The position numbers and the translations under genes were made by a program. A stretch of 15,088 bases of DNA, from positions 1 through 15,088 of the forward strand of contig CAYLSM010000102.1 of the NCBI GenBank assembly GCA_964386505.1, in the 5' to 3' direction. Of this stretch, positions 7,807 through 15,088 are shown piece by piece (position 1 is the first letter of the stretch; each line of letters begins with the position of its first letter). Under the pieces are notes generated by a model. The model saw only the letters and a program-made list of their open reading frames with translations. It ran no database searches and was not told the origin of the DNA. The stretch is from JAJFUG01 sp964386505. GTDB lineage: Bacteria > Gemmatimonadota > Glassbacteria > GWA2-58-10.

Positions 7807-8526
7807 CTACTGGCAGCCGCATTTCAGGGAATCGGGGTCGACCTCGGCTATCGTGAAATAGGGCCTGAAATTAATCCTGGTATCCCCACTGATCAGGGAG
7901 ATGCTGCCCGAGTCCCTGTAACAGATCAGATATTGCGGTCCGGCCAGGGCGCTGATCAGTCTGCCGCAGGGATTTATGGGCATCTTCTGGCTGTGGTAGA
8001 CAATCTCTCCGCTGTAGTTACCGGCGAACGCCAGGCCGTCGGTGAGGATCAGCCAGATATCTTGGTCCGTCGGTCCTCCGGACCTAATATAACCGTCACA
8101 GCCGATTTCGCCGCCCATGAAAACGAAGCCGGAGTCGGAGAAATCATAAAAAGTCATCTTGAATGAAAAATCCACGGTTTCGTTGTCGGAACGCAAGGTT
8201 TTTGTACCCCTGGCCTCGATGTAGCCTGCATACTTGCCGCTGATACGCACTGTCCTCAGGCTGTCCGTGACCTGCGGGGTGGTGCCTATTCCAGCCAGGG
8301 CGCGGACGAAAACCCCGTAGACCTCGCTGTTAAGCGTCTGGCAGATTTGCAGTTTGTTGCTCTCCGACACTTTTGTGTTGGCGCGTTCCTTGCCCATGGT
8401 CAGACGGCCGCCGTATTCGGTGGTGCCCTGCTCGGTCGAGGTCGGGTCGCCGCCGTTGCCTCCACAGGCGACCAGGGTCAGAATCAGGATACTGAACGTG
8501 AATGACCGGACAGCTGAGATTTTCAT
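7807..8526 (-). CDS. Array lipoprotein 3: cysteine-rich uncharacterised lipoprotein (family A)
   Basis: This 239-residue lipoprotein has a signal peptide ending LTLVAC and a tether GGNGGDPTS. Family blocks are complete: YGGRLTMGKERANTKVS, SEVYGVFVRALAGI, VRISGKYAGYIEA, YDFSDSGFVFMGG, GLAFAGNYSGEIVY and FRPYF. Unlike its relatives it has six cysteines beyond the lipidated one (in QICQ, EIGCDG, NPCGR, LICYRD and the terminal KCGCQ), and a short C-terminal extension carrying the last two. These could form disulfides or bind a metal or haem group, but no known motif is recognised. The start ATG at 8526 has AAGGG about 9 nt upstream. The stop is 58 nt before the next paralog. Confidence 0.8.
   Translation of the reverse strand: MKISAVRSFTFSILILTLVACGGNGGDPTSTEQGTTEYGGRLTMGKERANTKVSESNKLQICQTLNSEVYGVFVRALAGIGTTPQVTDSLRTVRISGKYAGYIEARGTKTLRSDNETVDFSFKMTFYDFSDSGFVFMGGEIGCDGYIRSGGPTDQDIWLILTDGLAFAGNYSGEIVYHSQKMPINPCGRLISALAGPQYLICYRDSGSISLISGDTRINFRPYFTIAEVDPDSLKCGCQ
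8111..8145. repeat. Near-identical 35-nt block, copy 2 (in array lipoprotein 3)
   Basis: This partner of 7330-7364 matches at 34 of 35 positions by eye, lies in the same orientation, and encodes the same residues in the paralog. Confidence 0.7.
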
Positions 8527-8570
8527 TTTCAGTTTCCCTTCCGAGCGAGGAAAATCCCGGTGGATTAATA

Positions 8571-8879
8571 TTAAAGCCTTGGAGCAATATAATATGGTAT
8601 GAAACTGAACGCCTGCGAATCGGAGCTGAGTATCACAATGCCCGGCGCCTGCATTTCAACGGGTTGAGTCCGGACATTTATACCGAGGCCGGCGGCCGGC
8701 TGGATTGCACCCTGCGTGTCGACTGGATGCTGGACACACACATTCTGGGTTTCGCCTTTCCAGGCCCTGATCCCGCCGGCATCGCCGGCACTCGTGATAT
8801 CCGAGTTGCCCGAACTGCATACTGCCAGACCGGCCAGAACAGAGCAGAGCAAAGTCAGGTTGCGCAATGTTTTTAGCAT
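8571..8879 (-). CDS. Array lipoprotein 2: internally deleted short paralog (family A)
   Basis: This 102-residue protein looks like a family member that lost its middle. The first 37 residues are a signal peptide ending LAVC plus the tether SSGNSDITS. The sequence then jumps to AWKGETQNVCVQHPVDTQG, which lines up with DWKGQLEYIDFRLPVKPNG near the end of the 8939-9646 protein, and finishes with FSFIPYY like its relatives. About 120-130 residues are missing, with no frameshift or stop needed. It keeps GGAG seven nt before the ATG and an in-frame stop, so it can still be translated. It may be a shortened functional product or an early relic. Two GCCGGC copies nine nt apart lie just before the apparent junction. 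Confidence 0.6.
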   Translation of the reverse strand: MLKTLRNLTLLCSVLAGLAVCSSGNSDITSAGDAGGIRAWKGETQNVCVQHPVDTQGAIQPAAGLGINVRTQPVEMQAPGIVILSSDSQAFSFIPYYIAPRL

Positions 8880-8938
8880 TGCCGCGCTCCGGAAAGGAAT
8901 CAGGAATCAACCCTTGCCAAGAACCCCCGCCCGCTGAC

Positions 8939-9642
8939 TCAATAATACGGCGTGAACTCAAACTCTCCCTTTTCCGAGGTGAACACCACCTTGCCTTTTG
9001 GATAGAAACTCGATGGCACCGTATCCAAGGTCTGGAACACCGACATCGAGGAGACCATCTCGCCGTTGGGCTTGACCGGGAGTCTGAAATCGATGTATTC
9101 GAGCTGGCCTTTCCAGTCGCCCTTGTAGCTCACGGTGCCGTCCAACTCCATATGGCCATATCTCCAGCCGCCTGTCAGCTGCTGTGTCATGCGCGAGTGT
9201 ACCGTGAGTGCGCCATTCAGCAGCAGAAGCCCACTGGACGAGTACGAGACGAAGCTGAGTGTCAGGTTATAGTCGTTGATAAGGCTGTCCTGCATGTAGA
9301 CCGCCCCGCCGGAGGCCACCGCATAACCGGAGTAGTTCCCCATGACCCGCATCCGGTCCAGTTTCAGGTCCTGGGTCATGACCAGGGCATTGGACGCTTT
9401 CCAGGCGGCGCCGAAGGCCTCCTTGCTGATCTGGTCGAAAGCCTGACGCAGGTCACCCGCCCCGGGCGGCGTGTTCGGCAGAGTGGCAATACCGGGCGGA
9501 TCGAGCCTGTCCTCGGCGTCACTGGCGAGCGGGTCGCTGCGGCCGCCGCTACAGGCAAGCAGGATCGCGAACACGGTTAAGACCAGGAAAACGAGGCTGT
9601 ATCTCAAAGTGCGCCTCCTTCTCCAAAATAGGATTTTCAGGC

Positions 9643-9646
<4 letters not shown>
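8939..9646 (-). CDS. Array lipoprotein 1: receptor-coupled uncharacterised lipoprotein (family A)
   Basis: This first and most divergent of the five paralogs directly follows the TonB-dependent receptor. The ATG at 9646 overlaps the receptor stop as ATGA, giving 235 residues. A TTG at 9607 is an alternative start giving 222 residues; it has a much better ribosome site (GGAGG, six nt spacing) and a more compact signal peptide. Either way the signal ends ILLAC followed by SGGRSDP. Family blocks are MRVMGNYSGYAVA, SFVSYSSSGLLLLNG, YKGDWKGQLEYIDFRLPV and the final FEFTPYY at the stop. It lacks the YGGxLTxGxxRAN block of the others. The overlap with the receptor is the best evidence in the window that this family works with a TonB-dependent receptor. 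Confidence 0.8.
9614..9620 (-). promoter_or_regulatory. Shine-Dalgarno inside array lipoprotein 1, supporting a TTG start
   Basis: On the minus strand AAGGAGG is followed by six nt (CGCACT) and an in-frame TTG at 9607. It is the strongest ribosome site seen in the array. If the ATG at 9646 is used instead, these bases encode the unusual WRRRR run. The TTG start gives a compact signal peptide beginning (f)M-RYSLVFLVL. Confidence 0.5.
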
Positions 9647-11871
<2,225 letters not shown>

Positions 11872-12026
11872 GGGGATCATCCCTCGCGTAAGACGGTGAA
11901 AGATGGTTACTGGGGGACGCAAAGAGGCGTAACCGCCGGTCCTGTTCTTGGAGAGCTCGTTCTGGTCGGTGTGCCTGGCTCGGGGTGCCGCCTCGACATT
12001 TTTGCCCGGCCCGGGACTTGGGAGGT

Positions 12027-12084
12027 GGTTGCGCCGTTCCGGCTGGCACCGCAGGCGCAATGCGGCTTTGCCGACCGGGCAACC
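12027..12084 (-). promoter_or_regulatory. Candidate structured leader with competing hairpins before the receptor gene
   Basis: Plus-strand GGTTGC (12027-12032) pairs with GCAACC (12079-12084), while the overlapping TTGCGCC (12029-12035) pairs perfectly with GGCGCAA (12054-12060). The two stems cannot coexist. A third hairpin, CGGC-TTT-GCCG (12063-12073), lies inside. Such alternatives occur in regulatory leaders, but GC-rich DNA also produces them by chance. Confidence 0.3.
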
Positions 12085-12126
12085 TAAGGCGGGCGCCGGA
12101 ATAAAAATCAACACTCATTCAAGAAT

Positions 12127-12144
12127 ACACGATTCGAAACGTGT
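12127..12144. promoter_or_regulatory. 18-bp near-perfect palindrome, candidate operator
   Basis: ACACGATTCGAAACGTGT reads almost the same on both strands: the halves ACACGATTC and ACACGTTTC differ at one position of nine. It lies between two divergent transcription units in AT-rich DNA. It is the right size for a dimeric repressor or activator, though in RNA it could also form a short UUCG-type hairpin. Confidence 0.45.
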
Positions 12145-12171
12145 GGTTCCAGTTTTTCTCTTTACAATGTA

Positions 12172-12177
12172 AGTATA
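12172..12177 (-). promoter_or_regulatory. Candidate -10 element for the receptor-lipoprotein operon
   Basis: The minus strand reads TATACT here, five of six matches to the sigma-70 -10. No good -35 is seen 17 nt upstream, as might be expected for activator- or alternative-sigma-dependent control. Transcription would start near 12165, giving a leader of about 290 nt. Confidence 0.3.
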
Positions 12178-12290
12178 ATAAACCGGTCAAAGAATTTTTC
12201 CCGTTTTCCAGGCGGACAGTGGCACGGGCACGCCGCCGGAAGAAAGAAATGAGTTTTTATATAGAAAAATCGAGGCGTTTTTTCAGATGG

Positions 12291-12319
12291 TTGAATCTTA
12301 TCCGCCATTGTAATAATAT
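12291..12319 (+). promoter_or_regulatory. Candidate promoter of the sigma/FecR operon
   Basis: TTGAAT (12291-12296) is followed after 17 nt by TAATAT (12314-12319), four of six matches each, in the most AT-rich part of the window and about 85 nt before the sigma gene. Confidence 0.35.
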
Positions 12320-12404
12320 ATTGTTCACTCAATAAACCCGATTCAGCACCGGCCGTCCCCCGGCTGAGTAACAAATTCCACCGCGTCAGGCGCCACAGCA
12401 TTCT

Positions 12405-12977
12405 ATGACACTCCCGGGCAAACCATACGTACCAACGCCGGATGCGCTTACCGAGGCGCAATGGGCCGCCGGCATCCAGGCCGGGGAGAGGCAGGCTTTC
12501 GAGGCCCTGTTCCGGAGCTGTTACGGGCGCCTTTACCAGTACGCGGGCCGTCTGGTGCGTGACCCCCAGACCGCCGAGGACATTGTCCAGGACGTGTTTG
12601 TACGGCTCTGGGCCGGCCGGGCTGGCCTGGCGATTCACACCAGCCTGCGCTCCTACCTCTACACCGCGGTGCGCAACGGCTGTTTCAACCATCTCCAGCA
12701 CCTGCAGGTCCGCGATAGCCGCCGCGACGAGATCCAGCAGACAGCGCCTCCGGAGCCGAACCCCGAGCAGATACTGGATGCCCGTGATTTCGAGCGGGCG
12801 GTCAATCTGGCCGTGGAGGAACTGCCCCCGGCCTGCCGCGAGGTGTTCCTGCTCCGCAAGCAGGATGGCCTCTCGTACGCCGAGATCGCCGAGCTGCAGG
12901 GCGTTTCGGTCAACACGGTCAAGACCCAGCTTTCACGCGCGCTCAAGGCGCTTCTCAAATGCATGCCGGGCCAGTGA
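12405..12977 (+). CDS. ECF RNA polymerase sigma factor (sigma-70 family)
   Basis: This 190-residue extracytoplasmic-function sigma factor directs RNA polymerase to a small regulon. Region 2 runs from about residue 32 (AFEALFRSCYGRLYQYAG) through AEDIVQDVFVRLW (57-69), the core-binding and -10 segment. Region 4 starts at L140 with LPPACREVFLLRKQDGLSY, and the helix-turn-helix IAELQGVSVNTVKTQLSRAL follows, reading the -35. There is no region 3, as expected. The ATG at 12405 has no clear Shine-Dalgarno, and no in-frame alternative exists before region 2. The FecR-like gene follows after 147 nt and an STN-domain receptor after that. This is the classic surface-signalling order in which the sigma factor is held until the receptor signals. 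Confidence 0.93.
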   Translation: MTLPGKPYVPTPDALTEAQWAAGIQAGERQAFEALFRSCYGRLYQYAGRLVRDPQTAEDIVQDVFVRLWAGRAGLAIHTSLRSYLYTAVRNGCFNHLQHLQVRDSRRDEIQQTAPPEPNPEQILDARDFERAVNLAVEELPPACREVFLLRKQDGLSYAEIAELQGVSVNTVKTQLSRALKALLKCMPGQ

Positions 12978-13124
12978 TCCGGTCCGGAAAACAGCTTTTT
13001 GGCGCGGGACTGTGATTTTTTTTCACCGTCTTGTCACCCTTTGATGACACAGGGCTGTCAGTATCTCCAGAGAGCCAGGGATGGCTCCGGGCCCTGCAAC
13101 CGTTTTGCCGCGAAGGGGCGGAGG

Positions 13125-14201
13125 ATGAAAGAGCAAGTCGAGAACGAGCTTCTGCTGCGCTATCTGCAAGGAGAGTGCGACCCGGCCGAGGCCGACCGGG
13201 TCGAGGCCTGGCTCTCCGCAGGCGATCAGAACCGCGCGCTTCTGGAACGGCTGGCCGCAGTCTGGGCGATGCCCTCCCCGGAACTGCAGTCACCGGACCT
13301 GGAGAAAGCCTGGAACGCGGTGGCGCAGAAAGCCGGACTCGACAAGCCGGTGCTGTCCGAAAGCGCAGCGGACAATGTCCGGCCGCTCCAAACCACCGCT
13401 TTCGCGGGCTGGTTCACCGGCAGGAGCACGACTGTCCGCTGGCTGCGGATCGCGGCAGCCGTGGCGCTGCTGGCCCTTCTGCCCTACTGGGGCAGCCGTC
13501 TGATGGTAAACCTCGGGCCGGGCTACACAGCGGCTGAGCTGAAGGAAATCCGGGTCGAGATGGGCCGGATGGAGACAGTGATCCTGGCCGACGGCAGCCG
13601 GGTCACGCTGGAAGCCGGGAGCCGCTTGCGCTACCCGGAGAGTTTCGGCGGGGGTGAACGCCGGGTCGAACTGGAGGGCGAGGGCTATTTCGAGGTCGCC
13701 CCGGACAAGGAGCACCCATTCGAAGTGCGGGCCGGCGGGGCGAAAGTCCGGGTGCTGGGCACCAAATTCGATGTGCGGGCCTGGCCGCAGGACCCGGCGG
13801 TGCAGGTGGCGGTGCTGGAGGGGACGGTCGCTTTCAGCCATGACCGTCTGTGGAGGGACGGCAAGGTCGTGGTGCACGGCGGCCAGTTGAGCTGCATGCA
13901 GCGCGGGGACGGAATCAGCCCGCCGGTCGAGTCGGATATCGAGCGGCAAGTGGGCTGGCTCAGGCGGAAGGCGGATTTCGAGGGCGCGCCTCTGTCCGAG
14001 GTGCTGGCCTGCCTGGAGCGCTGGTACGGGGTTAGTTTTGTCCTGGCCGACTCGGCCCGTCTGAATGAGCGCCTGACCATGCAGTTGGACAACCAGCCGC
14101 TGGAGAGCACGCTGGAACTGCTGGCCCTTCTGACAGAGCTGAAATGCGAGCAGAAAGCGGATACGGTGGTGCTGAGCGCGAGGACGGCAGAGAAACCTTG
14201 A
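13125..14201 (+). CDS. FecR-family anti-sigma factor / transmembrane sensor
   Basis: This 358-residue inner-membrane protein probably holds the upstream ECF sigma factor and senses the outer-membrane receptor from the periplasm. The cytoplasmic N-terminus has LLLRYLQGECDPAEADRVEAW, followed by a single membrane helix near residues 107-124 (RIAAAVALLALLPYW). The periplasmic FecR domain starts near 146 (GRMETVILADGSRVTLEAGS) and includes LEGEGYFEV and VRVLGTKFDVRAW. A DUF4974-like end begins at 283 (ADFEGAPLSEVLACLERWYG). The start at 13125 is preferred over the longer open frame because AAGGGG lies six nt upstream and the protein then begins at the usual family position. The 147-nt gap from the sigma gene holds a 6-bp GAGCCA/TGGCTC hairpin (13072-13087) without a T run. 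The next receptor gene starts 46 nt after the stop. Confidence 0.92.
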   Translation: MKEQVENELLLRYLQGECDPAEADRVEAWLSAGDQNRALLERLAAVWAMPSPELQSPDLEKAWNAVAQKAGLDKPVLSESAADNVRPLQTTAFAGWFTGRSTTVRWLRIAAAVALLALLPYWGSRLMVNLGPGYTAAELKEIRVEMGRMETVILADGSRVTLEAGSRLRYPESFGGGERRVELEGEGYFEVAPDKEHPFEVRAGGAKVRVLGTKFDVRAWPQDPAVQVAVLEGTVAFSHDRLWRDGKVVVHGGQLSCMQRGDGISPPVESDIERQVGWLRRKADFEGAPLSEVLACLERWYGVSFVLADSARLNERLTMQLDNQPLESTLELLALLTELKCEQKADTVVLSARTAEKP

Positions 14202-14247
14202 TGGGTGTGATTTCAAGTATTGAAAAAGACTAATTCCTGGAGATAAT

Positions 14248-15088
14248 ATGTGTTTTATGCAGCGAAAGATATTCATTCTTATTCAAATTTTCATATGTAT
14301 TGCCTGTCATTCCCTTCTGGCCCAGAGCGACAGCCTGTCCGCGGAGGTGGAGCGCTACCGGGGCCGTGTTCCGGAGTCGCTGTTCAATCCGGTCACAATC
14401 GAGTTGAAAGATGTCCGCTACGAGGACGCGCTGAAAACGGTGGCCGAGAAGGGCAAGGTCCGGCTGAACTTTAACCAGGACCGTATCCTGAGCGACAAGA
14501 AAGTGAGCCTCAAGCTGGCGAACGCCCCGCTGCTCAGAGTGCTGTTCAGCCTGTTCAAGGCTACGGGCACAGGGCTGGTGATCACGAAAGACGGGCAACT
14601 GGCAGTGGTGCCCTCGGATAAGCCGGTGGCCCGCAACGAGTACCGCGCCGACAAGACTCCCTCCAGCACGATCAAGGGCGCGGTGCTGGACGCCCAGAGC
14701 GGTGCGACCCTGGCCGGGGCGAGTGTGGAGGTGATGGGCACGCATATCGGGGTCACCTCGGCTGAGGACGGCTCGTTCGCAATCGACGAAGTGCCGGTGG
14801 GCATCTACGTGCTGCGGGTCAGCCTGACCGGGTACAAGCCCTCGCTGATCCCGGACGTGGTGGTGCGCTCGGGCCGTGACGCCGCGGTGAACTGCGCCCT
14901 GACCCAGATGGTGTTCGAGATGGACAGCATCACGGTGAGCGGGAGCTATTTCTACCAGTCGGAGCAGGAGCCGGTCAGCACGGTGGGGTTCTCGCACGAG
15001 GAGGTGCGCCGCGCCTCGGGCACGGCCGGGGATGTCAGCCGTCTGGTGAGCGTGCTGCCCAGCATCGCCAAGGTGGACGATACGGTGA
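14248..15088 (+). CDS. STN-domain TonB-dependent receptor, N-terminal part (3' end outside window)
   Basis: The frame is open from 14248 to the window end: 280 residues of a large outer-membrane receptor. A signal peptide ends HSLLA-Q (about residue 25). Residues 47-122 form an STN/secretin-like domain (VTIELKDVRYEDALKTVAEK, then APLLRVLFSLFK), the part that talks to a FecR protein. A carboxypeptidase-regulatory-like domain follows at about 141-225 (IKGAVLDAQSGATLAGASV). The plug then begins, with RRASGTAGDVSRLVSVLPS. The ATG at 14248 has GGAG five nt upstream; the ATG at 14257 is too far from it. The first 60 nt of coding DNA are markedly AT-rich compared with the rest. It is third in the sigma-FecR-receptor operon and is the likely sensor for it. 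The barrel is not in the window, so the substrate is unknown. Confidence 0.9.
   Translation, partial: MCFMQRKIFILIQIFICIACHSLLAQSDSLSAEVERYRGRVPESLFNPVTIELKDVRYEDALKTVAEKGKVRLNFNQDRILSDKKVSLKLANAPLLRVLFSLFKATGTGLVITKDGQLAVVPSDKPVARNEYRADKTPSSTIKGAVLDAQSGATLAGASVEVMGTHIGVTSAEDGSFAIDEVPVGIYVLRVSLTGYKPSLIPDVVVRSGRDAAVNCALTQMVFEMDSITVSGSYFYQSEQEPVSTVGFSHEEVRRASGTAGDVSRLVSVLPSIAKVDDTV

Larger units (their letters stand above)
11872..12404. other. Divergent intergenic region and long receptor leader
   Basis: This 533-nt gap separates the minus-strand receptor operon from the plus-strand sigma gene. The half near the receptor (11872-12110) is GC-rich and full of short inverted repeats. The part from about 12110 to 12340 is clearly AT-rich and holds the likely promoters for both directions, plus an 18-bp palindrome. 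I checked the leader by eye for cobalamin, TPP, SAM, FMN and cyclic-di-GMP riboswitch cores and found no convincing match. No small gene is supported. Confidence 0.7.

Noticed and set aside
8354..9580. Plus-strand open frames opposite the lipoprotein array
   Set aside because: They run antisense to proteins with signal peptides and shared family blocks, and have no domain features of their own.
11905..11945. Cyclic-di-GMP riboswitch-like string GACGCAAAG on the plus strand
   Set aside because: Only the short GACGCAAAG piece matches. The partner GGCAAACC arm, the CCTAA segment and the closing GGTAGCCGGGTT-like arm are missing, and it points away from the receptor gene.
12001..12020. CCCGGCCCGGG beside a T run as a terminator
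   Set aside because: The two arms leave a one-base loop, too small to fold, and no gene ends nearby.
11990..12100. Cobalamin riboswitch before the receptor gene
   Set aside because: The receptor resembles the BtuB group, but no B12-box-like core (such as GCCCCCGCAACTG) is present in the leader.
11872..12114. Upstream in-frame extension of the receptor
   Set aside because: It would place about 80 Arg/Pro-rich residues ahead of a good signal peptide. The AGGG at proper spacing supports the ATG at 11871.
12999..13124. Longer start for the FecR-like protein
   Set aside because: The added residues do not resemble the family, and a strong ribosome site precedes the ATG at 13125.

Overview
The window is a GC-rich bacterial chromosome segment densely packed with Gram-negative genes: TonB-dependent receptors, outer-membrane-type lipoproteins, an ECF sigma/FecR pair and a molybdate ABC transporter. 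The FecR-like anti-sigma factor with a C-terminal DUF4974-like region, the STN-domain receptor beside it, and the Gfo/Idh/MocA oxidoreductase next to a DUF6807 (PmoA-like) protein suggest a member of the FCB superphylum or a similar uncultured lineage rather than a proteobacterium. That placement is inferred from gene content only. I see no tRNA, rRNA, CRISPR array, insertion sequence or prophage gene.

Layout. (1) 1-1918, plus strand: the 3' end of a Gfo/Idh/MocA oxidoreductase, then a DUF6807 protein, closed by a strong Rho-independent terminator. This looks like the tail of a carbohydrate catabolism operon. (2) 2053-3246, plus: a cation diffusion facilitator with two tandem C-terminal cytoplasmic domains and a CxxC motif. 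(3) 3354-6041, plus: modABC, the high-affinity molybdate (or tungstate) importer, behind an extended -10 promoter. modB and modC overlap by 4 nt. (4) 6125-6170: a perfect long hairpin with A and T tracts that can terminate both converging transcription units. (5) 6193-11871, minus: the most unusual part. A TonB-dependent receptor is followed by five paralogous small lipoproteins of a family I do not recognise, one of them internally deleted. The receptor stop and the first lipoprotein start overlap (ATGA). (6) 11872-12404: a 533-nt divergent intergenic region with an 18-bp palindrome, candidate promoters and a foldable GC-rich leader. (7) 12405-15088, plus: an ECF sigma factor, a FecR-like anti-sigma factor, and the start of a second TonB-dependent receptor with an STN signalling domain, cut by the window end.

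How the parts may work together. Units 5 and 7 look like an envelope uptake locus. The STN receptor, FecR protein and sigma factor make a typical transenvelope signalling trio. The divergent receptor with its lipoprotein array is the obvious candidate target or partner. By analogy with receptor-lipoprotein pairs such as SusC-SusD, HmuR-HmuY or BtuB-BtuG, the lipoproteins may bind substrate at the outer membrane. The substrate cannot be read from the sequence, and neither the family's function nor its control by the sigma factor is shown here.
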